Source: Pyrus communis
Taxonomy: Eukaryota > Streptophyta > Magnoliopsida > Rosales > Rosaceae
Assembly (NCBI RefSeq): GCF_963583255.1
Contig: NC_084815.1
Location: 18,244,807-18,308,806, forward strand
Reading direction: 5' to 3'
DNA: 64,000 nucleotides
Numbering within the stretch: the stretch's first letter is position 1; every line of letters begins with the position of its first letter. The position numbers and the translations under genes are program-made. Under the pieces are notes generated by a model, which was given only the letters and a program-made list of their open reading frames with translations, did not search any database and was not told the DNA's origin. Shown piece after piece: positions 11,227-24,036 of this stretch.

Positions 11227-11499
11227 ATTTATATTATATTTTTGTAGAACATTTTTATATCATCTTAAGTAATATTTAATGTGAACAACCACATCATTTA
11301 AATTAATCAGATTTTTATATTTAGTTTATTATTTAATAAACTAATAATTAAGAAAAATTAGTTAATTAAATGATGATTAGGGTATACGAGGAGTCTTTCT
11401 CCTTCTGTTTTTTAGATTTTACAAATTTTTCAAATAATATGATTGTTCACATCATATATCATCTAAAATGATATAGAAATGTGATATAAAAATATAAAT
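11227..11499. mobile_element. MITE with inverted arms of about 65 bp
   Basis: The left arm contains TATTTTTGTAGAACATTTTTATATCATCTTAAG and ATGTGAACAACCACATCATTT (given as two parts), and the right arm is its imperfect complement, ending in TGATATAAAAATATAAAT. Total length is about 273 bp. It has no coding capacity; the target duplication is unresolved. Confidence 0.6.
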
Positions 11500-11787
11500 C
11501 ACAATTGCCACCATAAAACAAGATATAAACTTAGTATAATTTAGTATGCACAGTGTCCAGAGGACTAGAATTTATTTTCATGTGAGTTACTGACTATGAT
11601 GAGGAATAGTGCAGATGTTGTCGCTGACGTGAGGACAGCACTTTATTAGACCTCACATGAATATTTGGCTTATGTGTGAGTGGTTCGATTTATTGACTCT
11701 ATAATCGATGAGTGTACTATGTCAATGATTTATATTGAAAGGAGTGAGGTGGGGTCATGACTCAATTCATTGGAGACTTGGAGGGAA

Positions 11788-11979
11788 AAGGATTGTCTAC
11801 CCGTTCATTTTTTATGCTATCTTATTTGTGTGGTCACGATTAAATTATGTTAATATTTTATATTATTATTTATTTTTATCTTATTATCTTTATAAAAAAA
11901 ATAATATAAGACTTAACCGTGATCACATAAAACAGAAGGGCACGGGAGGGCACCGGAAGTGAGAGGGCAGACAATCCTT
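11788..11979. mobile_element. Small fold-back element with a second inverted repeat inside
   Basis: AAGGATTGTCTACCC (11788-11802) pairs with GGGCAGACAATCCTT (11965-11979). Inside, TGGTCACGATTAA near 11832 pairs with TTAACCGTGATCA near 11914. The whole 192 bp can fold on itself. The 75-codon frame over it is not a gene. Confidence 0.55.
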
Positions 11980-12072
11980 GTCCGACTTGGAGTGCTATGG
12001 TAATAAACGGTGATTTCCTTAATCAATAGTTTTTTCTTTTTTTTAATAAATTATAAATATACTCACAACAAG

Positions 12073-12254
12073 TAAGGATGACAATTCTAACCGTTAAACC
12101 CGATAACCGTGGATAACCGTCCGAATGGATTGGATTTTGATACGAAAATTCGGATATGGTATGGATATGGGGAAAAACCGTGAACTTTATTCGGTTATGA
12201 TTTTGGATATGGTTATAGGGGTCCCCAATTCTTATCTGTTCCTGAATCCGACCC

Positions 12255-12295
<41 letters not shown>

Positions 12296-12656
12296 ATATA
12301 TAATATAATTTTAATCAATTTACCAAACCCTCTCTATACTAATTTATTATGCATGTATCAAACCCTATACTATCTTTATTATGCACCGAACATCATGCAT
12401 GGGGCATACCAACAACCTCATCAATTCAATACTCCTATTGTTATACTTAACCAAATTGATTCATTGAATCATTTTATATATCAATTATCAAATATTACAA
12501 GTTTATCAGATTCATCTCTCTTCAAGAGTCTCACTGTCAAGAAATTAGTGCATGTTATCATGAACAACTTCAAATATCTTGTTAGTTTTTCGTAATTCGA
12601 TGTTGCGATTTAATGACGGAATTAGTATCTACTAAAATTTATAATGCGTCAATTGG

Positions 12657-12698
<42 letters not shown>

Positions 12699-12868
12699 TT
12701 TTGACGAAGGTAGATATAACTGATAACCGATTGAAAATCTATTACCTGGTGGATATGGTTATGGATAATCCCCGATGGTTAATTTGCGGTTATGGATATG
12801 GTTAATTTTCGTGGTTATGAGGATGGATATAACATTTTTGTCCCCAAACCGAACCGTTGCCATCTCTA
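12073..12868. mobile_element. hAT-like non-autonomous element, 796 bp
   Basis: The ends TAAGGATGACAA and TAGAGATGGCAA (right end read inverted) match at 9 of 12 positions. The flanks ACAACAAG (12065-12072) and ACAATAAG (12869-12876) agree at 7 of 8, the target duplication size of hAT. Subterminal regions are rich in GATAACCG/GGTTATGGATATGG words. TA microsatellites lie near 12259-12291 and 12660-12690. A 156-codon frame runs through it, but its translation is an Ile-Tyr repeat and I do not regard it as a protein gene. Confidence 0.75.
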
Positions 12869-13074
12869 ACAATAAGGGGCTACGAGCCACAACTTCCTAT
12901 CAAATCCGAGGATTCCTCCAATCAAATGAATATTGAGTGTTCTTAAACCAATTGATATGTGATTTTTGAACCCAATTGAAATCTCTATGTTTTTCTAATA
13001 ACCAAAGGAATGGGGATTTAAATTCAATTCAATGACAAATTTTCCGTAAAAATTCAAACATTCCGTAAAAATCC

Positions 13075-13916
13075 AAGTCGGCCCACTCAAACACGTCTTA
13101 ATTCAAGTGAGCACAATTCATTTTCTTACTAAGTTTGGGGTTCAAAGAAGTTTTACATAGTTAGTGCTTGTGATGAAACGGAGTAGAGTTTTCAAAGTTC
13201 CAATATTGAGCACGAAATGTGAAGAAGATCGTAGCAAAAGTCAGACATGTATTAATTCCAAATCAATGCTGATTGGAGACAATCAAGCTTAGAAGATTGT
13301 AACGGGTTTGAATGAAATTAGATAGTATAAATAGGACCTTTTAGGTCATTTGCTAGGTTATCATTGGTGTTATAGGTGATGTGAGTTTGAACAATGAATC
13401 GCGTCAATCCAAACAAACATAAATATAAACCAAAATTATCCAAATTAAAAATTAAAGTGTGAAGGGAAAATGAATCTAAATTGAAAATAAAAATACTGAA
13501 ATAAACTTTAAATTACTAAATTGAAGTGTTGGGTAAACATGAAATTTAAGAAAAAAAAATTAAAAATAAATAAATTCTATCTAGAGTAGAATGGAAAGCT
13601 AAGCCTTGATTGCCTCCATTAACAAATGGCCTAGACGATCCTATTTATACTATTTGTACGCCTTGATTGCCTCCATTAACCTCAATTGCCTCATTAACCT
13701 CAATTGCCTCCATCAACCTTGATTTGGAATTGGTATGTTTCTTTTGCTATGCTATGCTCCATAGTTCACGCCTAAGATTTGAACTTTAAAAACTCTATTC
13801 TCGCTTCATCACAAGCACTAACTTTATAAAACTCATTTGGGTCACTTGGATCACGAACATAGTAAGAAAATCAATTGGGCTCACTTGGATTAAGAAGTGT
13901 TCGAGAGAGCCGACTT
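13075..13916. mobile_element. Element with long terminal inverted repeats of about 215 bp
   Basis: The left arm (13075 to about 13290) begins AAGTCGG and runs through TTAATTCAAGTGAGC and AGTTAGTGCTTGTGATGAA. The right arm (about 13690-13916) is its imperfect complement. The centre holds short CCTCAATTGCCTCCATTAA repeats. Long arms without coding sequence suggest a non-autonomous Mutator-like or foldback element. No convincing target duplication was found. Confidence 0.65.
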
Positions 13917-13968
13917 AGAAATTAACTACACGTTGAAGTACTCTCGCTCGTCTCGAACGAGGGATAAC

Positions 13969-16340
13969 AAATGTAGCTCATTATTTGGAAGTACGTTGTT
14001 GGACTCGAATGCACGCTCACTTGGCTCGACTCGAACGTGTGCTCATTCTACTCGAACGTGCACTCACTTGACTCGAATGAGAGATGACAGTTATAGGTCC
14101 AAACAATTTATATGATAGGCTTTTGCATAATTCTAAAGAGTTCAAAGCTAGAACTTCATAAATTATGTGGATTGTCATGACTTTTAATGACCATTTTATT
14201 AATTAGCATTATTATTTTTAAGTTTTCATTATTAAAATGGTGATCATGATCATGACTAAGTGGTCTTATGACATGGTAATGACAATAATGGTTGTAGAAA
14301 TGGCACATGGTGATTGTTGCAAGATGGTGGGAATAAAGTTGGTGCCTTTGGTTGGGTTGTGGTGGGGGTGATTATGGTGGCAGGGATAGTGTTGGGGTGG
14401 TGTTGGTGTGATGTCTCATCCCAAAATTTCATTATTTATTTATCTGTTTATTTTATAGTTTTTTTTAAATAAAAACAATTTCAAGGGTTTTTTGTCATTT
14501 TAAATTTTACTTTGGTGTTTGGAGGTGAGTTTAGAATAAGTGGATAAAGCTCAATCCCACAAGCATGTAGGCAAAAACCATTTGTGAATCAGAGTTGAAA
14601 CGAAGAAGTTATTACCTACAGTGGTGAAGGACGATTTGGTAATTTGAACTTACTATAAATACTAAGTTTACTATTCATATTTGCCTAATTTGGAAACTCG
14701 CCATATCAGGAAACCATAAATACCAGAAATCCCATAGCACAAATCGCGACCCACTAACTCCACCGATCCACACTACTTCGACGTTTTCCGACGCAAATTC
14801 AGTCAAATTCTGACAAATTTGTTCGACGTCCCAACCACCATTGTGAAGCTCAACTTCCCCTACAAAACTCACCCAAGAAACACCTCGATAAACCACCATA
14901 CGCGGTGGTTAGAGGTTGCGAAGTTTGAGGTTTCCTCAACCTATCCCACAAGTCTGACAACTTCTTTTTCTATTTTCCAGTGAATCCGCAAAGCGGCGAC
15001 TGGCACCACCACCTAGGTTTTATAGCCCTTCATCCTAAGAGTAAAACCTAACCCTGACGTTGTTGGACCAATCAACGCCAAAAAGTTTTAGGCAGCAACC
15101 GCTTTTAATGGAGAATTGATCGTCTTTCATCAACTTTTGCACTTCATCACAGGTATAAACGTTGTTGCTTATGTTGAGCTCTACATTCCTGTAAAATCTA
15201 GTATAATTTAGAGGTAGTAGGAAAAATGGGTTTGTGGTGACGTGTCGGAAAACCTGAAAACATGGCTTTTGGACAGAAAGACGTTCTTGATGTCTTGAGC
15301 CTATATCCAAGGTTCGTTTATTGAAATTCGATACGATGGTTTGATTTTTGACTTTGGGATAATTAAACTACTATACAATTTTCGTAATTAACAACAATTT
15401 GATAGTTTGATCGTCGTGAAATTAGAATATAATGTTGTTGAGGCTTGATGGAGGTTAGTTGACTCATCAAGATGATTGTCGTTTCTGGTTTACGTATGTC
15501 TCGATATACGTGCAGGTAATATTATGCCTCGTTTTGCGTGTCAATCTTGATAAGTTTTCTAAGTGAAGTGTTGTGTACGATGTTAGGTTCTATCAAAGCA
15601 TTGTTGGCTAATCAGAGACATGTGATGTCTCAGTGACGTACATCTCGTTTTGCATAACGATTCAATTGTGTTGATTCTAGAAGTGCGTTGGATTCTAGGT
15701 GAGTTGAATTTAATATTATATGATGAAGTATTTTGCAAATGAAATTCCCTTGTTATATACTTTGTGTGTATAATATGGATTTACAAATGGTCATTACCTA
15801 GGTACTGATATACTTTACAAAATGCATATGCATGTATATTTGAAATGTTTGTGAACTAAGAGGGCTAGTAAATGATCGATACCTTGTATATTTCTTTTCT
15901 CGTTTCATGTAGGGATATGAAATCCCTAGTTTGTTACTTTGCTTCCTGATTCCATGAGTGGTTTTGGAATCCTGCTTGACTTCTAGTAGGTTCCATAAAT
16001 GCCTTTGGAATGCTACATTTATTTGGTTCCATGAGAGGTTATGGACCTACATCCTGTCGGATTCCATGTGAGGTTCTGAAATCCTACTTCGGTTTCTTGA
16101 GAGGTTTAGGAACTTTGTGCATAGATTCTATCTGATTCCATGAGAGGATCTGGAACCCTACTTTTTGTATCCTTGTTATGCGATTCCATGAAAGGTTTTG
16201 GAACGTGAAACTTTATGATTTGCCATCTAACCCTATGATTTTATTATATATGAAAGAAATGATTTAGTGCATGTGTGAATTAATCATGAAAATACGATTG
16301 GATGCCTAGGTGGATTCAATTGAGAGTTGTGAGTGAAGAT

Positions 16341-16378
<38 letters not shown>

Positions 16379-17065
16379 GATTGTAAAATGTTGTTTTTAA
16401 CTCACATACCTTGTATTATTGTCACTCACACAATACCTTGTATTATTGACACTCACACAAGCTTCGCAGTTTATCCGGGTTTTTGCTTTGCCCAGTGCAC
16501 GATTCCTATGGTGTAGGGTTATTTCTTGTGAAGTGCAGGTAGCGGTTAGAGAAAGTGGTTTTCAAGGGGTGTAGTTGGTGTATGCGGTGCACTTGAGAAT
16601 AGGGTTTATTCCCCTTATTTGTAATTTTCGTTTCCGCTGATTATCTGATATATTATTGTGAGTCCCAACTAACTTTATGAATAATTGTACTTTTACTTTC
16701 AGCTGCCAAGTGTAGATCCCTAGCATATCTCGGGTTCGGCATGACAAGGTTATGTTGAGTGGTTTAAAAACATGTTCGATTCGGATTCCGTTAAGTGGTC
16801 TGAATTTCCTCTTCCTACAACTTTGCCGCCCGCTACCATTTGAATAGTTTGGAACTCTATCTCTATTAGATTCTATTGAATGGTCCATAATCCAACCTCA
16901 TATCAGGTTCCATTAAGTTGGTATGAAACCCTGTATTCGTTGGATACCATTGAGTGGTCCAGAATCCCTTTACTTCTTCAAGTTCCTTTGAGTTGGTCTG
17001 GAATGCGGAAACATAGAAGTTGTAGGCTTCGGCCGAACTATTTAACTCTAGGTCTACTTTTTAGC
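13969..17065 (+). repeat. 3.1-kb tandem duplication, unit 1 (LTR-like sequence)
   Basis: This unit starts AAATGTAGCTCATTATTTGG and is repeated head to tail from 17066. Similarity runs the whole length, roughly 90-95 per cent by eye. Within it, TGATGTCTCATCCC (from 14409) and CGGGTTCGGCATGACA (to 16746) look like the two ends of a Ty3/gypsy chromovirus-type LTR, and CTATAAATA near 14654 could be its TATA box. No polyprotein frame occurs anywhere in the unit. An AT microsatellite lies at about 16349-16376. Confidence 0.75.
15945..16210 (+). repeat. Internal array of GATTCCATGAGAGGTT motifs
   Basis: At least six degenerate units of about 40-50 bp share GATTCCATGAGAGGTTTTGGAAC. A diverged form, GATTCCATTGAGTGGTCTGGAAT, recurs at 16780-17000. 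The same array is present in unit 2 (about 19050-19315 and 19825-20055). It is non-coding and probably part of the LTR. Confidence 0.75.
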
Positions 17066-20000
17066 AAATGTAGCTCATTATTTGGAAGTACGTTGTTAGA
17101 CTTAAATCCGTGCTCACTTAACTTAACTCGAACATGTGCTCATTCTACTCAAACGTGCGCTCACTTAACTCGAATGAGTGATGACAGATCTAGGTCCAAA
17201 AAGTTATATGATAGGCTTTTGCATAATTCTAAAGAGTTCAAATCTATAACTTTATAAATTATGTGGATTGTCATGACTTTTAATGGCCATTTTATTAATT
17301 AGCATTATTATTTTTAAGTTTTCATTATTAAAATGGTGATCATGACCATGACTAAGTGGTCTTATGAGGTGGTAATGACAATACTAGTTGTAGAAATGGC
17401 ACATGGTGATTGTCGCAAGATGGTGGGAGTAAAGTTGGTGCCTTTGGCTGTGGAGGGGGGATATAGTAGGGGTGGTGATTATGGTGGCAGGGATAGTGTT
17501 GGGGTGGTGTTGGTGTGATGTCTCATCCCAAAATTTCATTATTTATTTATCTCTTTATTTTACAGTTTTTTTAAATAAAAAAAAAATTCAAGGGTTTTTA
17601 GTCATTTTAAATTTTACTTTGGTGTTCGGAGGTGAGTTTAGAATAATGGATAGAGGTCGATCCCATGAGCATGTAAGCGAAAACCTTTCGTGAATCGGAG
17701 TTGAAACGAAGAAGTTATTACCTTCAGCAGTGAAAGACAATTTGGTAATTTGGACTTACTATAAATAGTAAGTTTACTATTCATATTTGCCTAATTTGGA
17801 AACTCGCCATATCAGAAAACCATAAATACCAGAAATCCCATAGCCCAAATCACGACCCACCGACTTCACCGATCCACGCTACTTCGATGTTTTCCGACGC
17901 AAATTCAGTCCAATTTTGACAAATTTTTTCGACGTCACAACCACCATTGTGAAGCTCAAACTTCCCCTACAAAACTCACCCAAGAAACACCTCGATAAAC
18001 CACCATACGCGGTGGTTAGATGTTGTGAAGTTTGAGGTTTCCTCAACCTATCCCACGAGTCTGGCAGCTTCTTTTTCTATTTTCCAGTGAATCCGCAAAG
18101 CGGCAACTAGCACCGCCACTTGGGTTTTATAGCCCTTCATCCCAAGAGTAAAACCTAACCCTAACGTCGTTGGACCAATTGTCGCCAAAAAGTTTTAGGC
18201 ACCCGCCGCTTTTACTGGAGAATTGACCGTCTTTCATCAACTTTTGCACTTCGTCACAGGTATAAAAGTTGCTGCTTATGTTGAGCTCTACATGTCTGTA
18301 AAATCTAGTATAGTTTAGAGGTAGTCGAAAAAATGGGTTTATGGCGACTCGTGGGAAAACTTAGAAACATGGCTTTTGGGCTGAAAGATGTTCTCGATGT
18401 CCTGAGCCTATATCCAAGGTTCATTTATTGAAATTTAATACGATGGTTTGATTTTCGACTTTGGGATAATTATACTACTGTACAATTTTCGTAATTAACA
18501 ACAATTTGATAGTTTGATCATTGGGAAATTAGAATAGAATGTTGTTGAGGCTTGATGAAGGTTAGTTGACTCATCATGATGATTGTCGTTTTTGGTTTAC
18601 GTATGTCTCGATATACATGTAGGTAATATTGTGCCTCGTTTTGCATGTCAGTCTTGATAAGTTTTCTAAGTGAAGTGTTGTGTACGATGTTAGGTTTTAT
18701 CGGAGCATTGTTGGCTCATTAGAGACATGTGATGTCTCAGTGACGTGCACCTTGTTTTGCATAACGATTCAATTATGTTGATTCTGGAAGTGTGTTGGAT
18801 TCTAGGTGAGTTGAATTTAACATTATATGATGAAGTATTTTGTGTATGAAATTCCCTTGTTATATACTTTGTGTGTATAACATGGATTTACAAATGGTCA
18901 TTACCTAGGTACCGATATACTTTACAAAATGTATATGTATGTATATTTGAAATGTTTGCGAACTGAGAGGGCTAGTAAATGATCGATACCTTGTATACTT
19001 CTTTTCTCGTTTCATGTAAGGATATGAAATCCCTAGTTTGTTACTTTGCTTCCTGATTCCATGAGTGGTTTTGGAATCCTGCTTGACTTCCAATGGGTTC
19101 CATAAATAGCTTTGGAATGCTATATTTGTTCGGTTCCATGAGAGGTTATGCACCTACATCCTGTTGGATTCCATGTAAGGTTCTATAATCCTACTCTGGT
19201 TCCTTGAGAGGTTTAGGAACTTTGTGAATAGTTTCTATCTGATTCCATTAGAGGTTCTGGAACCCTACTCTTTGTATCCTTGTTATAAGATTCCATGAGA
19301 GGTTTTGGAACGTGGAACTTTATGATTTGGCATCTAATCTTATGATTTTATTATACATATATATATATATATGTATGTATGAAAGAGATGATTTAGTGCA
19401 TGTGTGAATCAATCATGCAAATATGGTTGGACGTCTAGGTGGATTCAATCGAGAGTTGAGAGTGAAGATTAACTCACATACCTTGTATTATTGTCACTCA
19501 CACGAGCTTCATAGCTTATTCGGATTTTTTCTGTACCCAGCGCACGATTCCCATGGTGTAGGGCTGTTTCTTGTAAAATACAGGTAGCGGTTAGAGAAAG
19601 AGGTTTTCAAGGGGTGTAGTTGATGTATGTAGTGCATTTGAGAATAGGGTTTATTCCCCTTATTTGGTATTTTCATTTCCGTTGATTATCTGATATATAA
19701 TGTATGAGTCCCAACTGACTTTATCTATAATTGTACTCTTACCTTCAGCTGCCAAGTGTTGATCCTTGGCGTATCTCGGGATTGGCGTGACAAGGTTTCG
19801 TTGAGTGGTTAGAAAACGTGTTCAATTCGGATTCCGTTGAGTTATCCGAATTTCCTCTTCTACAACTTGTTCACCCACTACCATTTGAATAGTCTGGAAC
19901 TATATCTCTATTGGATTCTATTAAGTGGTCTAGAATCCCACCTTATATCTGGTTCCATTGAGTTGGTATGAAACCCTGTATTCGTTGGATTCCGTTGAGG

Positions 20001-20110
20001 GGTTCGGAATCACTTTACTTCTTCAAGTTCCCTTGAGTTGGTCTGGAATGCGGAAACTTAAAAGCTGTAGGCTTTGGCCGAACTACTTAACTCTAGGTTT
20101 AGTTTTTAGC
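17066..20110 (+). repeat. 3.1-kb tandem duplication, unit 2
   Basis: Head-to-tail copy of 13969-17065, slightly shorter because of small deletions. LTR-like ends occur at 17516 (TGATGTCTCATCCC) and 19792 (GGCGTGACA). A TATA-like CTATAAATA recurs near 17758. All open frames here are also in unit 1 or broken there, and none resembles a protein. Confidence 0.75.
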
Positions 20111-20254
20111 ATAAGCATAGACCAGAGATTTGAAAACCTTTGTTGTTTGATTTAGAAAATTCGATGTACGTATAGGTGACTCCTTAAGGATTTTCAGTGA
20201 GTTGTTCATGATTTTTATAAAGTATGGTTTTACCATTGATGTTTCTAAACTGTG

Positions 20255-20620
20255 ATATGTGGACTTGTTTTATTATTATCACATAGTTGGGTTATTGACA
20301 CTCACATGAGCTTCACAGCTTATCCAGGTTGTTGCTTTGCCGGTTGCACTATTCTCACGGTGTATGGCGCAATTGTTGTTTATACCTACCCTTGTATTTC
20401 TTTTGGACAATATTGGGAGCCTACATGCGTTTTCCCTAGTAAGGGTTAGTTGCTTTTGTTGTACAATTGTTATAATTATTTGTAGGAGAGACCCCACAAA
20501 CTTATTTTTATGAATTTCATTATCAGCATTCCTTTATGTGCCTTGTTCGTATTTCCTCGTACCCCTGCACCTAAGCGTCATGTGTCGATCCTGGACGTAT
20601 GTTGGGATCAAGGCATGACA
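20255..20620 (+). repeat. Partial third copy of the unit's 3' part
   Basis: TTATTGACACTCACATGAGC, GCTTATCCAGGTTG and the terminal GGGATCAAGGCATGACA match the segments at 16445-16746 and 19485-19792. Similarity is lower than between units 1 and 2. Beyond the terminal CATGACA the sequence changes to a GGTGG-rich stretch, so 20620 may be the true right LTR end. Confidence 0.6.
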
Positions 20621-20880
20621 ATTGGGGTGGTGGAAAAGTAAGGATGATGGGAATGATGATGGTGGCAAAGGTGGCGGTCACAGTGATGATGGTGATTGTG
20701 GTGGTCATCGTAAGAGTGGTGATAATGCTCATGGCAATAACAGTTGTGGCGGTGATGGTGACGGTGGTGGTGGTGGTGGTGTTATTGTGGGGGGGGGGGG
20801 GGGGGAGAGGTTGAGGAGATGACCAAGGTAAGATGGTGGTGGTGACTTGGTGGTGGAAGTGGTGATCGTAAATAGCGATT
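20621..20880. repeat. GGT/GAT-rich low-complexity stretch
   Basis: Imperfect GATGGTGGTGG repeats include a G run near 20790-20805. Overlapping open frames on both strands arise from the repeat (Met/Val/Gly-rich or Pro/Thr-rich) and are not supported as genes. Confidence 0.75.
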
Positions 20881-23610
20881 GCATTAATGGTGGATATAAC
20901 ATGAGGAAATGGAAAAGGATGAAATCCATCGAAGTCTTTATCCAATACAGGGCAACTTTTGTTGACTATTGAATACACTTAAATTTGAGATTTAAGCAAA
21001 GTATCTATCAAACATTATATACGTTAACTTTAGTGTTGTATCCTATTTGATGATAATTTTGTGTTTCAATATGTTTATTTTTTTTTTTTTCATTAAAAAC
21101 CAATTCCCAAGTCAATTCAATCCAAGAACACACGTATATATGAAATTGAATTGGATTCTAACTATATGTCAGACTGTAATCTATAGTAAAATCTTACATC
21201 GAATCCATTTTGGATCAAATGAGAATTTGATTAAAATTGACAATTTCAAGCTGGCCAACACCCCTAATAGATAGGCGCATCAATATCTTCGCATTACATT
21301 ACTATTGTACTATTTGTGATTGGATGAATGTGACTTAATTTATATGCTATACAAATTTCAAAATTCATACCCATTCAACGACAATGAATAATCTCATGTA
21401 ATCCTTCCCAATATTAATTTTACCATACCTTAAACCCTAATCAATAGTCCATATGATAACCTCTCTAATCTCTCGTAGGTGACACGTAAAAAAAAAAAAA
21501 AAAAAGAATTCAAGCTGATTTAACCTAATTAAGAGGAAATAAAAGAAAAATATAAGCCGTGTCATTGTGTCAACCTAGCAGATATCCAAAAGGAAACTGT
21601 TTCACTTCCGTGTTCTAAAATTTCTCACATGGTGAAATGAAGAAAACCAGTAAACTTTCTGTCAATCTTTCAAATGAAGACAGATACTGGTGACAAACAA
21701 TTCAAGTGCAATAAGTTTTCAGAATAGGACTGATGAGACGAGTTCCCCCAAGCAACTCACAAATATCCTACATTCGTAGTCTCTAGTCTGTGTGTACATG
21801 TTTTCATCACGTGGCAAGGTTCTTGTCTTTAGTATGACAACAACATTTCAAAACAGTACAGAGCTTACAGTTTCAGAGAGGCGAGCTGCGGTCACTAGAA
21901 ATAGCATTCATACTGTCTCTATTTCATCACACGTGGAATCAATAAGCGTGTAGATTTTTACGTAAAAAACTTTGATACAATGAGAAGTGAAACTATTTAA
22001 TATGAGTTGTGATTTGTTGTGTGAAATGGTCGATGTAGAATTTTTTGTTTTATTCAACACTTTGTGTCGTACGTAAGTTTATTCAACTAAAACAAAAAAC
22101 TGACAACTATTTAAAGTGTTAATTTCGAGTATTTGTTTTCATACAATCTCCTTTGCCTCATATAATTTCTCTTTGACATAAAAATAAAAGTTGAAAATAA
22201 AATGATATTTATCAAATGGACCACAAGGTCCACTAGAAGTTTGAAATGTCTATTCTCCATTGGCTAACGTACAATGCGTGTAAGATGTTTGGAATAAGAC
22301 ACCAGAAGTGACCAAATACAATCGTGCAATTCAAGAAGCTAGTAGGGACGTTGAAAAACACACATGCGTATCCCAGGATGAAAGAAATCAAGAAAATAGG
22401 ACTATAGAAAGATACAGAATATACAGATAAAAAAACAAGCGTGAATTGGTTGGCATGTGCTAATTTGTGGGTCTTGATTTGTTGAGCCCAGCATACACAA
22501 AAAAAGGCCAGAATGTTGAAAAGTTGCTTCAAAATTTGTTTGTCTAGATAACTCTCTATATCTGTACTCTTTCGTTAGAAACAGTAAATTTTCATGTATG
22601 GAACATGTGCTGAAAATTCACCCTCGTGGGCTGCTTATGCTCATGCATAGGTGGTTATTGTGAAGCCTCGAATTGATTTTGCAAACATGTGGAGTCCCAA
22701 TGCATGAATTGTTACGACTGATACTAGAATTGGTCAAGAGGACATAATTGCTTTCATAGCCCCATATGTTACAGTACATATATTTTAGGGCTGATTCTTG
22801 GTCACATCGAATCGGAAACAAACATTTTAATATCAATCCAAAACAGTTTGGAAATCAACTATTAGTTTCAATGAATTTTGGACTATCAAAATTTATTAAA
22901 AATTTCGTAATCGGTTTTATCTTAGGATTTTCATAACATAGTTCGGGTTTCCTATGTTTTGCAAGACTTTCAAAAATTTTAAAATTTTATGCATCCACCA
23001 TCAATATTTTTTTCCTTAATTTTGGAGATATTTGTAGGCCACTACGTGTTTGTATGGCATAAAATCATGTTAGACAAGATAAAATTGTACGTATGATTAT
23101 ATTCTTCATTTTTAATATATAAAAGTATGATTAAATATACAAATTTGAAATAAAGCATATCTAAATATATAAGTAATCATGATATATGATTTATTTTACA
23201 GTACTAAGTTTGAAGAATCTCGGATCAAAACTTCATAATTTTGATTGGATATGTACATTCCAACTGCGATCCAAATTTTAGGAAAACGGATATTTTTCTT
23301 TCAGATTGAAATTTCCAATCCAACTTGCACCCTAGTACATTCTATCCTTCATTTTGATTCGTTCATAGAGCATCACTAAGGGGTTCGCAAAATTTGTTTA
23401 AAAGTCTAATTTGCTAACTTACGGTTCTACCAACTCTTTAAATTTTATTTTCCTTCTTATATATTATTGTTTTAAAGAAGTAGCATTAGCTAATGTGATT
23501 AGGTGAATAAGTAAATAATACTTTCATTAAAATATATTGTAGGAACCGATTTGTCAAATTGAAAAGTTAACAACTCATCTTTGTATATTTTGAAAGATGA
23601 GTTATTACTT
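20881..23610. other. Intergenic, no gene supported
   Basis: AT-rich sequence. The longest frame (22233-22532, minus, 99 codons) is hydrophobic but without recognisable family or intron context. A stretch at about 22790-23340 with GAAATTTCCAATCC/AATCCAA words may be a decayed transposon, but its ends could not be fixed. Confidence 0.5.
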
Positions 23611-23731
23611 AGGAATTGTTATTAGCACTTCAAAAATCTCATTATACACTCCTCACAAGTGTATTTTTCTTTCTAATAATAGAAAGTTTAGAGTGCCAAA
23701 CGAAATTTTTGGAAAGCTAATAATAATTCTC
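23611..23731. mobile_element. 121-bp hAT-type MITE, copy 2
   Basis: The perfect 8-bp duplication TATTACTT flanks it (23603-23610 and 23732-23739). The ends AGGAATTGTTATTAGCAC and GCTAATAATAATTCTC are inverted repeats, and most of the element can fold into one hairpin. Confidence 0.85.
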
Positions 23732-24036
23732 TATTACTTTTTATAATTTGCTAATTGAGTTGTTACTTCTGTTAAAAATAGTCTTGTCCTGCATGAAGTT
23801 TAACTTTGCTATTTCTGTTAAAAATACTTCTTTGAAAGTAGTTGGACATGCGTTATTATCTAATTAGTTGTTTGTGTAAAGTTACCTCCATTAGCCTCAT
23901 ATAGTTTTGATTAGTTGGTTAAAATGTATTTACCAAAATGAAGGATATAATTAAGGTACCATATATTGTAGTGCATCATCTATCCGTTGTATCCTTCATT
24001 TTGGTAGGCCAAAAATTTATGAACATGTAGCTGATA

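Noticed and set aside
12125..12595. 156-codon open frame inside the hAT-like element
   Set aside because: Translation is dominated by an Ile-Tyr repeat from a TA microsatellite; no domain; lies wholly within transposon termini.
20571..20978. Overlapping frames of 66-135 codons on both strands
   Set aside because: Arise from GGT/GAT low-complexity DNA; Thr/Ile/Pro or Val/Met/Gly runs only.
22233..22532. 99-codon hydrophobic minus-strand frame
   Set aside because: No recognisable family, no supporting promoter or splice context; AT-rich DNA easily gives hydrophobic frames.
22790..23340. hAT-like element suggested by AATCCAACTTGCACCCTAG at the right
   Set aside because: No matching left terminus or 8-bp duplication could be established.
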